NCBI GenBank assembly: GCA_021813725.1
Contig: JAKAJN010000017.1
Coordinates: 1-38,445, forward strand
Origin: a bacterium
Lineage (GTDB): Bacteria; Gemmatimonadota; Gemmatimonadetes; Gemmatimonadales; Gemmatimonadaceae
Reading direction: 5' to 3'
Length of the DNA: 38,445 nucleotides
The notes beneath the pieces were generated by a model that was not told the origin of the DNA, did no database searches, and was given only the letters and a program-made list of their open reading frames with translations. The translations under genes were made by a program, and so were the position numbers. Shown piece by piece: positions 31,690 to 38,445 of this stretch; positions within the stretch are counted from its first letter, which is position 1; each line of letters begins with the position of its first letter.

Positions 31690-32478
31690 CTATCGGTACC
31701 GTCGGCGCAGCAATTGCGTGCCGGACCGGCTCGCAATGACGCGCGATGCGTCTTTCATCGTCACCGCGAGGCGCGATGCGTCGTGCGGTGCCACGGACGC
31801 GACGTGGTCGAGATTCACGAGGTGCGACCGATGCACGCGCACGAACTGCTCCGGATCGAGCTGCTGCGCGAGGTCCGCAAGGTTCAGGTAGACCGGAAAC
31901 TCGCGGCCCCGCGCGTGCACGATCACGTAGTCCCCATCGCTCGCGCAGCGGACGATCTCCTCGCAGCGCAGGGGGACCACCGCTCCCTCCTCCCGGACGA
32001 AGATGCGCCGTCGCGGGCGTTCCGGCTCACCGGCGTAGCGCAGCTGCTCGGCCAACGGGGTGCCCGGGGTCGCGGCCGCGCGCTTGGAAGGGAGTTCCGC
32101 TGACCGCGCGCGCGCGGCCAGGACCTGCGGCCGCGCGCGCGCCACGGCGCGCAACAGGCGCTCGCGGCCGAACGGTTTGCGCAGGTAATCGATGGCCCCG
32201 AGTTCGAAGGCGGCGATGGCGTAGTCATCGTGTGCGGTCGTGAAGATGACGCGCGCGTCGGTCTGCGAACGCTCCAGCACCTCCAGTCCCGACGCCCCCG
32301 GCAGGCGGATGTCCAGGAAGACGAGTTCCGGGTGGAGTCGGTGCAGTGCGGCGATGGCTTCGGGACCGTCGCTGGCCTCGCCGACCAGGTCAACTGACGG
32401 ATCGTCCGCCAGAAGCGATCGCAGCGCGCGGCGCGCCAGCGGTTCGTCGTCCACAATCAGTGCGCGGATCGGCGACAT
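31690..32478 (-). CDS. LytTR-family response regulator
   Basis: The 262-residue protein has a receiver domain at its N-terminus (acidic pair in IVDDEP, phospho-acceptor Asp56 in LVFLDIRLPG, TTAHDDYAIAAFELGAIDYLRKPF). A disordered Ala/Arg/Pro linker (about 115-155) is followed by a LytTR DNA-binding domain (about 158-258). The latter shows IFVREEGAVVPLRCEEIVRCASDGDYVIVH, FPVYLNLADLAQQL and FVRVHRSHLVNLDHV. LytTR proteins bind pairs of direct repeats about 21-22 bp apart. It overlaps the sensor kinase stop (ATGA) and is co-transcribed with it. Likely targets are its own promoter (see the direct repeats at 33679-33708) and perhaps adjacent genes. Confidence 0.95.
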   Translation of the reverse strand: MSPIRALIVDDEPLARRALRSLLADDPSVDLVGEASDGPEAIAALHRLHPELVFLDIRLPGASGLEVLERSQTDARVIFTTAHDDYAIAAFELGAIDYLRKPFGRERLLRAVARARPQVLAARARSAELPSKRAAATPGTPLAEQLRYAGEPERPRRRIFVREEGAVVPLRCEEIVRCASDGDYVIVHARGREFPVYLNLADLAQQLDPEQFVRVHRSHLVNLDHVASVAPHDASRLAVTMKDASRVIASRSGTQLLRRRYR

Positions 32479-33623
32479 CAGTCGGCCGCTCCCGGGATGG
32501 GGTTGATGGGATGCGCCGGAAGCGTCAGCGTCACGCGAAAGCCCGCGTCGGGTGCCGAGACGATCTCGGCCGACACCTGATCGGTGCCGAAGTGGCTGCG
32601 CACGCGGCGCAGCACCGCGGGGAGTCCAAGACCGGGGGTCGCGCTGGTCGGGACCTCGGCAGTGCCGACGCCGTCATCGGCGACTTCGAGAAGCAGGCGA
32701 TCGTCCTCGTGCCGCGCCACGATGCGCAACGTGCCCCCCTCGCGCTTCGGCGCGATGCCGTGGCGCAGGGCGTTCTCCACCAACGGTTGCAGCGTGAACG
32801 GTGGCACGGCGCATTCGCGGGCGTCGTCGTCGACCGCGGCGTCAATGCGCAGCCGGTCGCCAAGGCGCATCTGCTCGAGCCACAGATAGCTCTCCACGAA
32901 CTGCCATTCGTCGTCCAGCGAAACCAGTCGCACACGCGCGCGGTCCAGTCGGAGCACGTAGCGCAGCAACTCGGCCAGCCGCTCCAGCGCGCGCTCGGCC
33001 TGCGTGGGATCGTCGCGCAGCAGCTGCATCACGCCGTGGAGCGTGTTGAAGAGGAAGTGCGGGTTCAGGTGCGCGCGGAGCGCCGACAGCTCGGCCTCCG
33101 TGCGAAGCTGCTCCGCCTCGGCAGTCGCGACCGCCAGCGCATGCGTCACGAAGACGCCGCGCACGGCGTAGCTGGCGGCGGCGACGACGCCGTACAGCAG
33201 CACACCCAGCGCTCCCTGCCACGGGAGCACGTACCGCCACATCACCGGATCCGGCGGCGCGGCGGGGCCGAATGGACCGAGGATGAGCAGCTCCCAGGCC
33301 AGCCAGGCGATCACGAAGACGCTGGCGCCGGCGATGTGCACGCCGACGAAGCGCGCGGAGAGCGGGGCGGGAATCGGTGCGCGCGCCGAGAGCTTCCAGA
33401 TGCCGACGCCGAGCACGGCGGGGCCGAGCGCGTTGAGCACGGCGGCGAGTGTGATGGCCGTCACAGCCATCGTGCCGCCGGTCATCCACGTCAGGACACC
33501 GATGTAGATGACGACCAGCGGAAGCCAGCACGCTGCGTAGAGTGCCGCGGATTGCACGCGCGAAGCGCGACGTAGCGGAGCGAGTGGCGAGGACGACGCG
33601 GTCACCCGGGCAAGCTCGCGCAT
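32478..33623 (-). CDS. LytS/YehU-type sensor histidine kinase
   Basis: The 381-residue protein has four predicted membrane helices between about residues 27 and 158 (AALYAACWLPLVVIYIGVLTW, MAVTAITLAAVLNALGPAVLG, HIAGASVFVIAWLAWELLI, GALGVLLYGVVAAASYAV). A short coiled linker, a His_kinase (PF06580-type) domain with His189 in ALRAHLNPHFLFNTLH, and an HATPase domain (LVENALRHG, VADDGVG, GLGLPAVLRRV) complete it. No separate sensor domain is visible, so the signal is probably sensed in or at the membrane. It phosphorylates the LytTR regulator encoded by the overlapping downstream gene. The start is taken at ATG 33623 (MRELARVTASSS). Confidence 0.93.
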   Translation of the reverse strand: MRELARVTASSSPLAPLRRASRVQSAALYAACWLPLVVIYIGVLTWMTGGTMAVTAITLAAVLNALGPAVLGVGIWKLSARAPIPAPLSARFVGVHIAGASVFVIAWLAWELLILGPFGPAAPPDPVMWRYVLPWQGALGVLLYGVVAAASYAVRGVFVTHALAVATAEAEQLRTEAELSALRAHLNPHFLFNTLHGVMQLLRDDPTQAERALERLAELLRYVLRLDRARVRLVSLDDEWQFVESYLWLEQMRLGDRLRIDAAVDDDARECAVPPFTLQPLVENALRHGIAPKREGGTLRIVARHEDDRLLLEVADDGVGTAEVPTSATPGLGLPAVLRRVRSHFGTDQVSAEIVSAPDAGFRVTLTLPAHPINPIPGAAD

Positions 33624-33678
33624 TTCGGCGGAGGCTTCAAGTAGTCGGCCCGAGAGCGCACAAACCGTTGCCTGCTCG

Positions 33679-33708
33679 CCGAACCGACAGGTCCGCTCGC
33701 CGAACGGT
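33679..33708 (-). promoter_or_regulatory. LytTR-type operator: two direct repeats 21 bp apart
   Basis: On the minus strand ACCGTTCGG (33708-33700) matches all eight defined positions of the LytTR half-site pattern [TA][AC][CA]GTTN[AG][TG]. TCGGTTCGG (33687-33679) matches seven of the eight. Spacing is 21 bp start to start (12-bp gap), as in AlgR/AgrA-family sites. The match extends to a shared CGTTCGGCGAGC/GGTTCGGCGAGC core. A weaker third copy, ACGGTTTGT (33668-33660), follows. It lies 56-85 bp upstream of the kinase start, consistent with autoregulation. Confidence 0.6.
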
Positions 33709-33786
33709 CACAATGTTGCGACCGCTCATCACATAAGGTCACGCATCACACGGCATTGCGTGCCGCGACGGCAATTCGTCGGCGCG

Positions 33787-33801
33787 CGGCACAAACATTG
33801 C
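33787..33801 (+). promoter_or_regulatory. Sigma-54-like promoter of the minor-pilin operon
   Basis: CGGCAC-AAACA-TTGC fits the -24/-12 pattern TGGCAC-N5-TTGC with a single mismatch, keeping the essential GG and GC at correct spacing. It lies about 165 bp upstream of the FimT-type ATG. Type IV pilin genes are often under sigma-54 and PilR control in other bacteria, which makes this plausible. Random occurrence in GC-rich DNA is possible. Confidence 0.5.
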
Positions 33802-33965
33802 CCGTCTTGGGCAGTGTCCCGGCGGCGTCATGCGCGATGAAACGGCGTGTCGTCACAGCGGACGGCGAAAGCATCACGACGGCGCGATGCCGCGCACAAA
33901 CGGAACGCAACGGAGGCCCGGTGCGAGCAACGGCTGGCAGTGACCACTGCACGAACCCACGCAGA

Positions 33966-34589
33966 ATGCCGCGTGCGCCACAGCGAGACAGGGATGCGGC
34001 ACGTCGTGCGAGCGCGTGCGCCCGGAGCACGGCGACGCCGCGCGGCTTCACACTCATTGAATTGCTGATCGTGGTCGCGCTGCTCGCCATCCTCGGGGCG
34101 ATGGCGATCCCGCGGGCCCGCACGACGACGTACCGAGCCGATGCCGCAGCGCTGCTGGCGCGCACCCTGCTCCTGCAGTCGCAGCGCAACGCGATCACGC
34201 GCCAGAGCAACGTCATCGTGTCGTTCGACACGGTGAATGCGCGGCTGCGGCTTGTCGAAGACTACAACAACAACGACACCCTCAATACCACCGATCGCGT
34301 CACGTTTCGTCGGCTTGAGGAAGGGGCGCGCTTCGCCCGCCCGCCGATGGGGCGCGTCGGCGGCTCCACGGCGAGCAGCGCCGTCGAGGGAACGTCGTTG
34401 CGCATCGTCTCCGCGCTTCCTGGCGTGATCTTCCGGCGCGATGGCTCGGCGAGCACCGACCTCGAGCTGTACCTGACGATGCGACCCACGGTCGCCACCG
34501 ACTACCGGGCGCTTGTGGTCTCGCCGACCACGGGACGCGTGGACGTCTACAAGTGGGGCGGATCCTCGTGGATCCGGACGACACAATGA
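33966..34589 (+). CDS. GspH/FimT-type minor pseudopilin
   Basis: The 207-residue protein starts at ATG 33966 (MPRAPQRDRDAARRASACARS). The prepilin signal has a long positively charged leader, the cleavage site TPRG|FTLIELLIVVALLAILGAMAIPRA, Phe at +1 and Glu at +5, followed by the hydrophobic N-terminal helix. The C-terminal part (AAALLARTLLLQSQRNAITRQSNVIVSFDT, GVIFRRDGSAS, VSPTTGRVDVYKW) matches the GspH/FimT fold. It is processed by prepilin peptidase and should sit at the tip of a type IV pilus or pseudopilus. The leader of about 33 residues is longer than usual. It overlaps the next gene by four bases. Confidence 0.9.
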   Translation: MPRAPQRDRDAARRASACARSTATPRGFTLIELLIVVALLAILGAMAIPRARTTTYRADAAALLARTLLLQSQRNAITRQSNVIVSFDTVNARLRLVEDYNNNDTLNTTDRVTFRRLEEGARFARPPMGRVGGSTASSAVEGTSLRIVSALPGVIFRRDGSASTDLELYLTMRPTVATDYRALVVSPTTGRVDVYKWGGSSWIRTTQ

Positions 34590-34975
34590 CGCGCACCCGC
34601 CGTGGGTTCAGTCTCGCCGAGGTGATCGTCGCCCTGACGATCCTCACCGGGTCCCTGCTCGGGTTTGCCGTGATCGCGCAGAAGTTCACGCGTTCCAACA
34701 CCGATGTGCTGTCGCGCACGCTCGCCAGCGAGATCGCGACGTCGCGCATCGAGCAGATCAAGGGCGCGCGCAACTATACCGCGCTGGTCTCGACGTACAA
34801 CAACGTGAACGAATCGTGGGGCAGTCCCAACCCGTGGGCCGGCTTCACGCGGCAGACGCTTGTGACGCGCACGGGACCGACCGCCACGGCGGACTATGTC
34901 ACGGTAACCGTCGTGGTCTCGGGGCGGGGGCTCACGCCGGCCGTCCGTCGGACCACCTCCATCGCGGCCTTCTGA
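34586..34975 (+). CDS. PilV-type minor pilin
   Basis: The 129-residue protein starts at ATG 34586, overlapping the previous stop. The leader MTRTRRG is followed by FSLAEVIVALTILTGSLLGFAVIAQKF, a type III (class IVa) N-terminal helix with Phe +1 and Glu +5. The remaining part is short and ends GLTPAVRRTTSIAAF. Position between GspH/FimT- and PilW-type genes and small size fit PilV/GspI. It probably forms part of the tip complex that primes pilus assembly. The next gene starts on the last base of its TGA stop. Confidence 0.87.
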   Translation: MTRTRRGFSLAEVIVALTILTGSLLGFAVIAQKFTRSNTDVLSRTLASEIATSRIEQIKGARNYTALVSTYNNVNESWGSPNPWAGFTRQTLVTRTGPTATADYVTVTVVVSGRGLTPAVRRTTSIAAF

Positions 34976-36105
34976 TGCACGGCCTCGTCCTGCGTCGCCG
35001 GCGCGCCGGCTTCACGCTCATGGAACTGTTGCTCGCGATGGTCATCATGTCCGTCGTGATGGCGGCGGCCATCTCGTTCTTCCGCGTTCAGGCGCGTGCT
35101 GCGGAGACCGGCGCCGGCCGGCTGGAGTCGCTGCAGAACCTGCGCGCCGTGCAGAGCATGATTGATCGCGAACTGCGCCTGGCGGGCGGCATCACCGGCC
35201 AGCCGGTGATCGTGTACGCCGGCACGATGGCCATCGCCTTCAATGTAGATCTCGTGTCGCGCGTCACCGGCGACCGCGGCGCGGTCTATTACAACCCCGA
35301 CGCCGACTCGCTCGCCGTGGATGGCTGGAACCCGTCGCGGGCGCTCGTGCTGCCGGGTTCGGCGCGCGCCTATCCGACCGCCACGTACCTCGATGACGGC
35401 GGCAATCCGTCGGCGGCGGAGACCATTACCTACTTCCTGTTGCGCGACGCAACGGCGGTCCGCACCGACGCGTACACGCTGTTCCGGCGCGTCAACGACC
35501 GCGATAGCACCGTCGTGGCGCGCAACCTGATTGTCCCCGCCGACTCGGCGTTCTTCACGTACTGGCGCACCGACGCCGCTGGCGCGCTGTCCACGGTGGG
35601 CGCGACTGCCCTGCCGCTCTTTTGGGACGACAGCGCCGGGGTCACCGACTCGCTGCGCGTGGTGGACCTGCGCATCAGCACGTGGTACCGCGACCAGCGC
35701 GCGAATACCGATGTCATCCGCACGCTCACGTCGTCGGTGAAGCTGCTCAATGCCGGGCTGCTGCGGCAGGAGACGTGCGGGGCCGAGCCGCTCCCCGGAC
35801 GCAATGTCACGGCGACGCTGCTGACGGACAGTCTTGCCGCTCCCGTCGCGGTCCGCGTCAGCTGGGAGAACTCGCTCGAGGAGGGGGGCGGCGAGCGCGA
35901 CGTCACGCTCTACATCCTGCAACGTCGACCCAGCCTGGGTGGCGCGTGGACGGTGCTCGCCAACCAGCCCGCCACGGGCGCGACGTCATACCAGTACGAT
36001 GACCGGCCGCCGCTCACCGGCAGTTGGCAATACGCCGTGGTGGCACAAGACTGCTCGCCGGCCAACTCGACCCCGGCCATGTCGGCCACGGTGCTCGTCC
36101 CATGA
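34975..36105 (+). CDS. PilW-type minor pilin with C-terminal Ig/FnIII-like extension
   Basis: The 376-residue protein starts at ATG 34975. The leader MHGLVLRRRRAG is followed by FTLMELLLAMVIMSVVMAAAISFF, again with Phe +1 and Glu +5. RLESLQNLRAVQSMIDRELRLAGG is the usual PilW helix end. The middle is beta-rich (ETITYFLLRD, YTLFRRVNDRDSTVVARNLI, LRVVDLRISTWYRD). Residues about 275-376 (APVAVRVSWENSLEE, DVTLYILQRRP, SWQYAVVAQDCSP) look like a fibronectin-III-like domain, which is not part of a standard PilW and may serve adhesion. Confidence 0.85.
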   Translation: MHGLVLRRRRAGFTLMELLLAMVIMSVVMAAAISFFRVQARAAETGAGRLESLQNLRAVQSMIDRELRLAGGITGQPVIVYAGTMAIAFNVDLVSRVTGDRGAVYYNPDADSLAVDGWNPSRALVLPGSARAYPTATYLDDGGNPSAAETITYFLLRDATAVRTDAYTLFRRVNDRDSTVVARNLIVPADSAFFTYWRTDAAGALSTVGATALPLFWDDSAGVTDSLRVVDLRISTWYRDQRANTDVIRTLTSSVKLLNAGLLRQETCGAEPLPGRNVTATLLTDSLAAPVAVRVSWENSLEEGGGERDVTLYILQRRPSLGGAWTVLANQPATGATSYQYDDRPPLTGSWQYAVVAQDCSPANSTPAMSATVLVP

Positions 36106-38258
36106 CTAGGAACCGGACCATGACTCCCGCGACTCGTCGCTCGCACGGCCGGCGCGGATCGGCCATCCTGCTCGTGCTGGTGCTCACGCTCGGCTTTGCC
36201 GCGCTGGCCATGTCGGCCATCTATCTCACGTCGAGCGGCGGCATCCTCCTGCGCCTGCACGAGCGCGAGCGGGACTTCCGCTATGCCGCCGAACAGGCGC
36301 TGCAGCAGGCAAAGTCGCGCGTGAACCGCGACACCGTGTTTCAGCGGACGATTCCCGAGACGTCGTACGTGCAGCTCGACACCGGTCGTGCGCTCACCGA
36401 CGCCGCGGGACTGACGGTGCCGCGCTCGCGCGTCAACACGTACATCGGTCTGACCGGCGACACCGTCGGACGCTTCGGCCAGTTCGTGACGATCGTCTCG
36501 ACCGCGTACGATGCAGGCGGCACGCGACACGTGCGCCGGCTCGACCTCACGGCGGAGTCGTTCTCCCGCTTTGCGATGTTCACCAACACGTGGCCGGGCG
36601 GACTCGCGTATGGAACGGGCGAGTTCATCCGCGGCCGGGCGCATTCCAACGGCAACTGGGCGTCCACCGGATCGCCCGGGCCGACATACTTCGACACCGT
36701 CAGCGCGGTGGGCACCATCAGCGGCACCGCCAACTACAGTGGCATCCCGACGCGTCCCGGCGCCGCCGCCATTCCGTTTCCGACGGTGACCAAGCTCGCG
36801 GCGCTCCCCGGCTACGCGACGCAGGGCAACCTGAACTTCACGCCGGTCTCGGGCGCCAGCGCGCGCGCCACCGACGGTGCGGGCGCAAACGTTTCGGGCA
36901 CCAGTGCGGCCAATGCCACGCGCGGGACGCGCGTCGAGTTCGTGACCTTCGATGCCGGCGGCGATGGCGTCGTCGGCGAGGACGACGGCTTCGTGCGCGT
37001 CTTCGATCTCGCGGCCGGCATCGACACCGCGCGCCTGCGCGCCGACCTCTCCGGCTCGCCCGTCGCCCTCTCCGATCCCGTGCTGCAAAACCAATGCGGC
37101 GCGACGTTCACGATCGGTGGACGCCAGGAGTTCTTCCCCATCGCCTCAATGAAGCAGGCGTGGGTGAAGACGCGCATCCAGACGAGCACCTACCCGACGG
37201 TGACCGTGGCGCAGGCCAATACCTATGACGCAAACACGCGCGCCGGCGTGGTCGCGATTGCCAGTCTGCCCACGGCGCGGTGCCATCCCGCCGGCTCGCC
37301 GTTTCTTCTGCTGACCGAGCGGCTGGTGGATGCCACCAACTGCGGCCTGACCATGCCGAATCCCTCGAACGGCGCGCCGTACACCTGGGCGGCCGGGCCG
37401 CTTTGCGGCGTGGACACGCGGTACGGCGGGCAGGACTCCACGTTCACGCCGAACCCCCGCACCTGCATGGTCAACGTGACCAACGCCACGGGACGATGCG
37501 GCGGCACGGCGGTGGCGCTCGGCACGTGGCGACAGGCTCCCTCCGCCATTCAGCTCGCGTCCGTCAACGCGACCGTTCGCCAGGACGCCGAGCGGACGTA
37601 TCTCTTCCCGCTGGCGAAGCCCAACAATCTCGCGTCGAAGGGCGTGATTCACTTCACGGCTGGTCCGATCTTCACCAGCGGCGTGCTGCGCGGATACGTG
37701 ACGCTCTACGTGCTCGGGCGCGTTGGGTTGATTGACGACCTGACCTACGACCAGAATCCGGCGACGGCCATCTGCCGCAACTTCCTCGGGATCATCGGAC
37801 GCGACAACATCATGATCGCGGACAATGCGTTGAACCGGCCGAAGCCGATCAACACCTCCACCGGTGCGGCCTACCTGATGGGCACGCCGCACTACACCCT
37901 GCACGGCATCACGATGAGTTTGACCGGCACGGTCGGCGTGGAGAACTACGCGGGGAACAAGCAGACGAGTCCGTCCATTACCTGCGGCACCGGCAACACG
38001 ACCTCGGGGGGCTGCATCAACCAGACGGGCGGCGTCATCGAGCAGGTGATCTCGGCGACGTATGCCGGGAGCGGCACGGGGCTGCGCGAGAACCGCAGCG
38101 TGGACCCGTGCCAGAAGACGAATCGACGCCCGCCGTTCTTTCCGCAGACAGGGCGGTACCTCGACAACAAGTACTTCGAGATCGATCCGGTAAACATCGA
38201 GAGTGCGGCGCAGATTCGCGCGCTGTTCAACGGACTGCGCGGACGCATCGGGCCGTAG
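36102..38258 (+). CDS. Large PilX-N-type pilus assembly protein
   Basis: The 718-residue protein starts at ATG 36102, overlapping the previous stop. After a basic leader it has SAILLVLVLTLGFAALAMSAIYLTSS, then RLHERERDFRYAAEQALQQAKSRVNRD, the pattern of PilX N-terminal domains (no Glu +5 type III site). The remaining 600 residues are beta-rich and Thr/Gly/Asn-rich (for example GEFIRGRAHSNGNW, GVIHFTAGPIFTSGVLRGYVTLYV, RNFLGIIGRDNIMIADNA), much larger than a typical PilX (about 170-200 residues). It contains several paired cysteines, as expected for an exported protein. It is the last pilus gene seen; a large inverted repeat follows. Confidence 0.83.
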   Translation: MTRNRTMTPATRRSHGRRGSAILLVLVLTLGFAALAMSAIYLTSSGGILLRLHERERDFRYAAEQALQQAKSRVNRDTVFQRTIPETSYVQLDTGRALTDAAGLTVPRSRVNTYIGLTGDTVGRFGQFVTIVSTAYDAGGTRHVRRLDLTAESFSRFAMFTNTWPGGLAYGTGEFIRGRAHSNGNWASTGSPGPTYFDTVSAVGTISGTANYSGIPTRPGAAAIPFPTVTKLAALPGYATQGNLNFTPVSGASARATDGAGANVSGTSAANATRGTRVEFVTFDAGGDGVVGEDDGFVRVFDLAAGIDTARLRADLSGSPVALSDPVLQNQCGATFTIGGRQEFFPIASMKQAWVKTRIQTSTYPTVTVAQANTYDANTRAGVVAIASLPTARCHPAGSPFLLLTERLVDATNCGLTMPNPSNGAPYTWAAGPLCGVDTRYGGQDSTFTPNPRTCMVNVTNATGRCGGTAVALGTWRQAPSAIQLASVNATVRQDAERTYLFPLAKPNNLASKGVIHFTAGPIFTSGVLRGYVTLYVLGRVGLIDDLTYDQNPATAICRNFLGIIGRDNIMIADNALNRPKPINTSTGAAYLMGTPHYTLHGITMSLTGTVGVENYAGNKQTSPSITCGTGNTTSGGCINQTGGVIEQVISATYAGSGTGLRENRSVDPCQKTNRRPPFFPQTGRYLDNKYFEIDPVNIESAAQIRALFNGLRGRIGP

Positions 38259-38300
38259 CCGCGCCGAAGCCCAGGCGATGGGCGCGTGCGGGATATGGGC

Positions 38301-38418
38301 GGCAGCGCGGCGGGGCGGGGGAGGTGTTCGCGAATACTGGAGGGTCATAGACGGGGCGCGAAGCGCCCTCGAAGACCCGAGAATTTCGCAAACACCTCCC
38401 CCGCCCCGCCGCGCTGCC
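38301..38418. repeat. Large inverted repeat with 34-bp GC-rich arms, downstream of pilus operon
   Basis: Arms 38301-38334 and 38385-38418 are inverted copies matching at 33 of 34 positions; both contain GGCAGCGCGGCGGGGCGGG and GGAGGTGTT(C/T)GCGAA on the relevant strands. Inside are nested inverted repeats GGGTC/GACCC (38342-38346, 38374-38378) and GGGCGC/GCGCCC (38354-38359, 38363-38368). The whole could fold as one long stem. It begins 43 bp after the pilus stop and may act as a terminator or be a mobile palindromic element. Confidence 0.8.
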
Positions 38419-38445
38419 CGCGCCGAGCGCGCAGATGCCTACTGC

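Larger units (their letters stand above)
33624..33965. other. Divergent intergenic region between LytS kinase and minor pilins
   Basis: About 340 bp hold the regulatory regions for both directions. LytTR-type direct repeats lie nearer the kinase (33660-33708), and a sigma-54-like promoter lies nearer the pilins (33787-33801). The frame upstream of the FimT-type start is open but Arg/Thr/Cys-rich and not protein-like. No small gene or RNA gene was recognised. Confidence 0.5.

Noticed and set aside
33756-33965. An earlier start for the FimT-type pilin at 33756
   Set aside because: It would put about 100 residues before the prepilin cleavage site, far beyond any known leader, and would overlap the sigma-54-like promoter.

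Overview
The window is high-GC DNA (roughly two thirds G+C) with densely packed genes. Short same-strand overlaps of the ATGA or GTGA type are frequent. The gene mix includes many secreted enzymes with Sec or TAT signals, TolB-propeller/amidohydrolase fusions, BNR-repeat 'sortilin-like' proteins, a GH97 glycosidase, a GlnRS, LytS/LytTR systems and a multihaem cytochrome module. This suggests a free-living, heterotrophic, Gram-negative soil or freshwater bacterium, most plausibly Gemmatimonadota. The phylum is an inference from style; no rRNA or other marker is present. No tRNA, rRNA, CRISPR array, transposase or prophage gene was recognised.

Layout. 1-3163 (+): the end of a secreted BNR/sortilin-like protein and a GH97 alpha-glycosidase. 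3168-6535 (-): a secreted M19 dipeptidase, a D-threonine-aldolase-type enzyme and a stand-alone E2-like acyltransferase fold, probably one operon. 6977-14121 (+): a six-gene redox and signalling module. It comprises a TAT-exported four-cluster FeS protein, an NrfD/HybB membrane subunit, a 13-haem cytochrome c, a haem-binding sensor histidine kinase whose ATPase domain is split by a zinc-ribbon-like insert, and two response regulators that carry glycine-cleavage-H-like domains instead of DNA-binding domains. 14144-14328: a 50-bp-arm inverted repeat element. 14328-14972 (-): a cyclophilin-type lipoprotein. 15194-17787 (+): homospermidine synthase and ornithine-type decarboxylase, a polyamine operon. 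17777-18268 (-): a GNAT enzyme. 18334-22253 (-): a PaoABC/YagTSR-like molybdenum hydroxylase. 22399-23190 (-): an ArsM-like methyltransferase interrupted by one in-frame UGA exactly at the family's conserved Cys, followed by a SECIS-like hairpin, so a probable selenoprotein. 23319-24567: a GNAT and a flavin-type PPOx protein, divergent. 24597-28005 (+): glnS and two tandem deoxynucleoside-kinase-like genes, overlapping. 28056-33623 (-): a TolB/amidohydrolase fusion, a LytTR regulator and a LytS-type kinase. 33966-38258 (+): a minor-pilin operon (FimT/GspH, PilV, PilW and PilX types). The window ends in a second large inverted repeat.

How the parts work together. The 6977-14121 block reads as a quinone/periplasmic electron-transfer complex (FeS + NrfD + multihaem c) co-transcribed with its own redox sensor. 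The kinase has CXXCH and CX4CH haem motifs outside the membrane, and its two regulators have protein-type rather than DNA-binding outputs. The two observations most worth following are the Sec/UGA methyltransferase at 22399-23190 and this haem-kinase / zinc-ribbon / GcvH-regulator module. Likely cis sites include LytTR-type direct repeats upstream of the LytS/LytTR pair, a sigma-54-like promoter upstream of the pilins, a TTGAGT-N17-TATCTT promoter upstream of the molybdenum hydroxylase, and several strong hairpins at gene ends.
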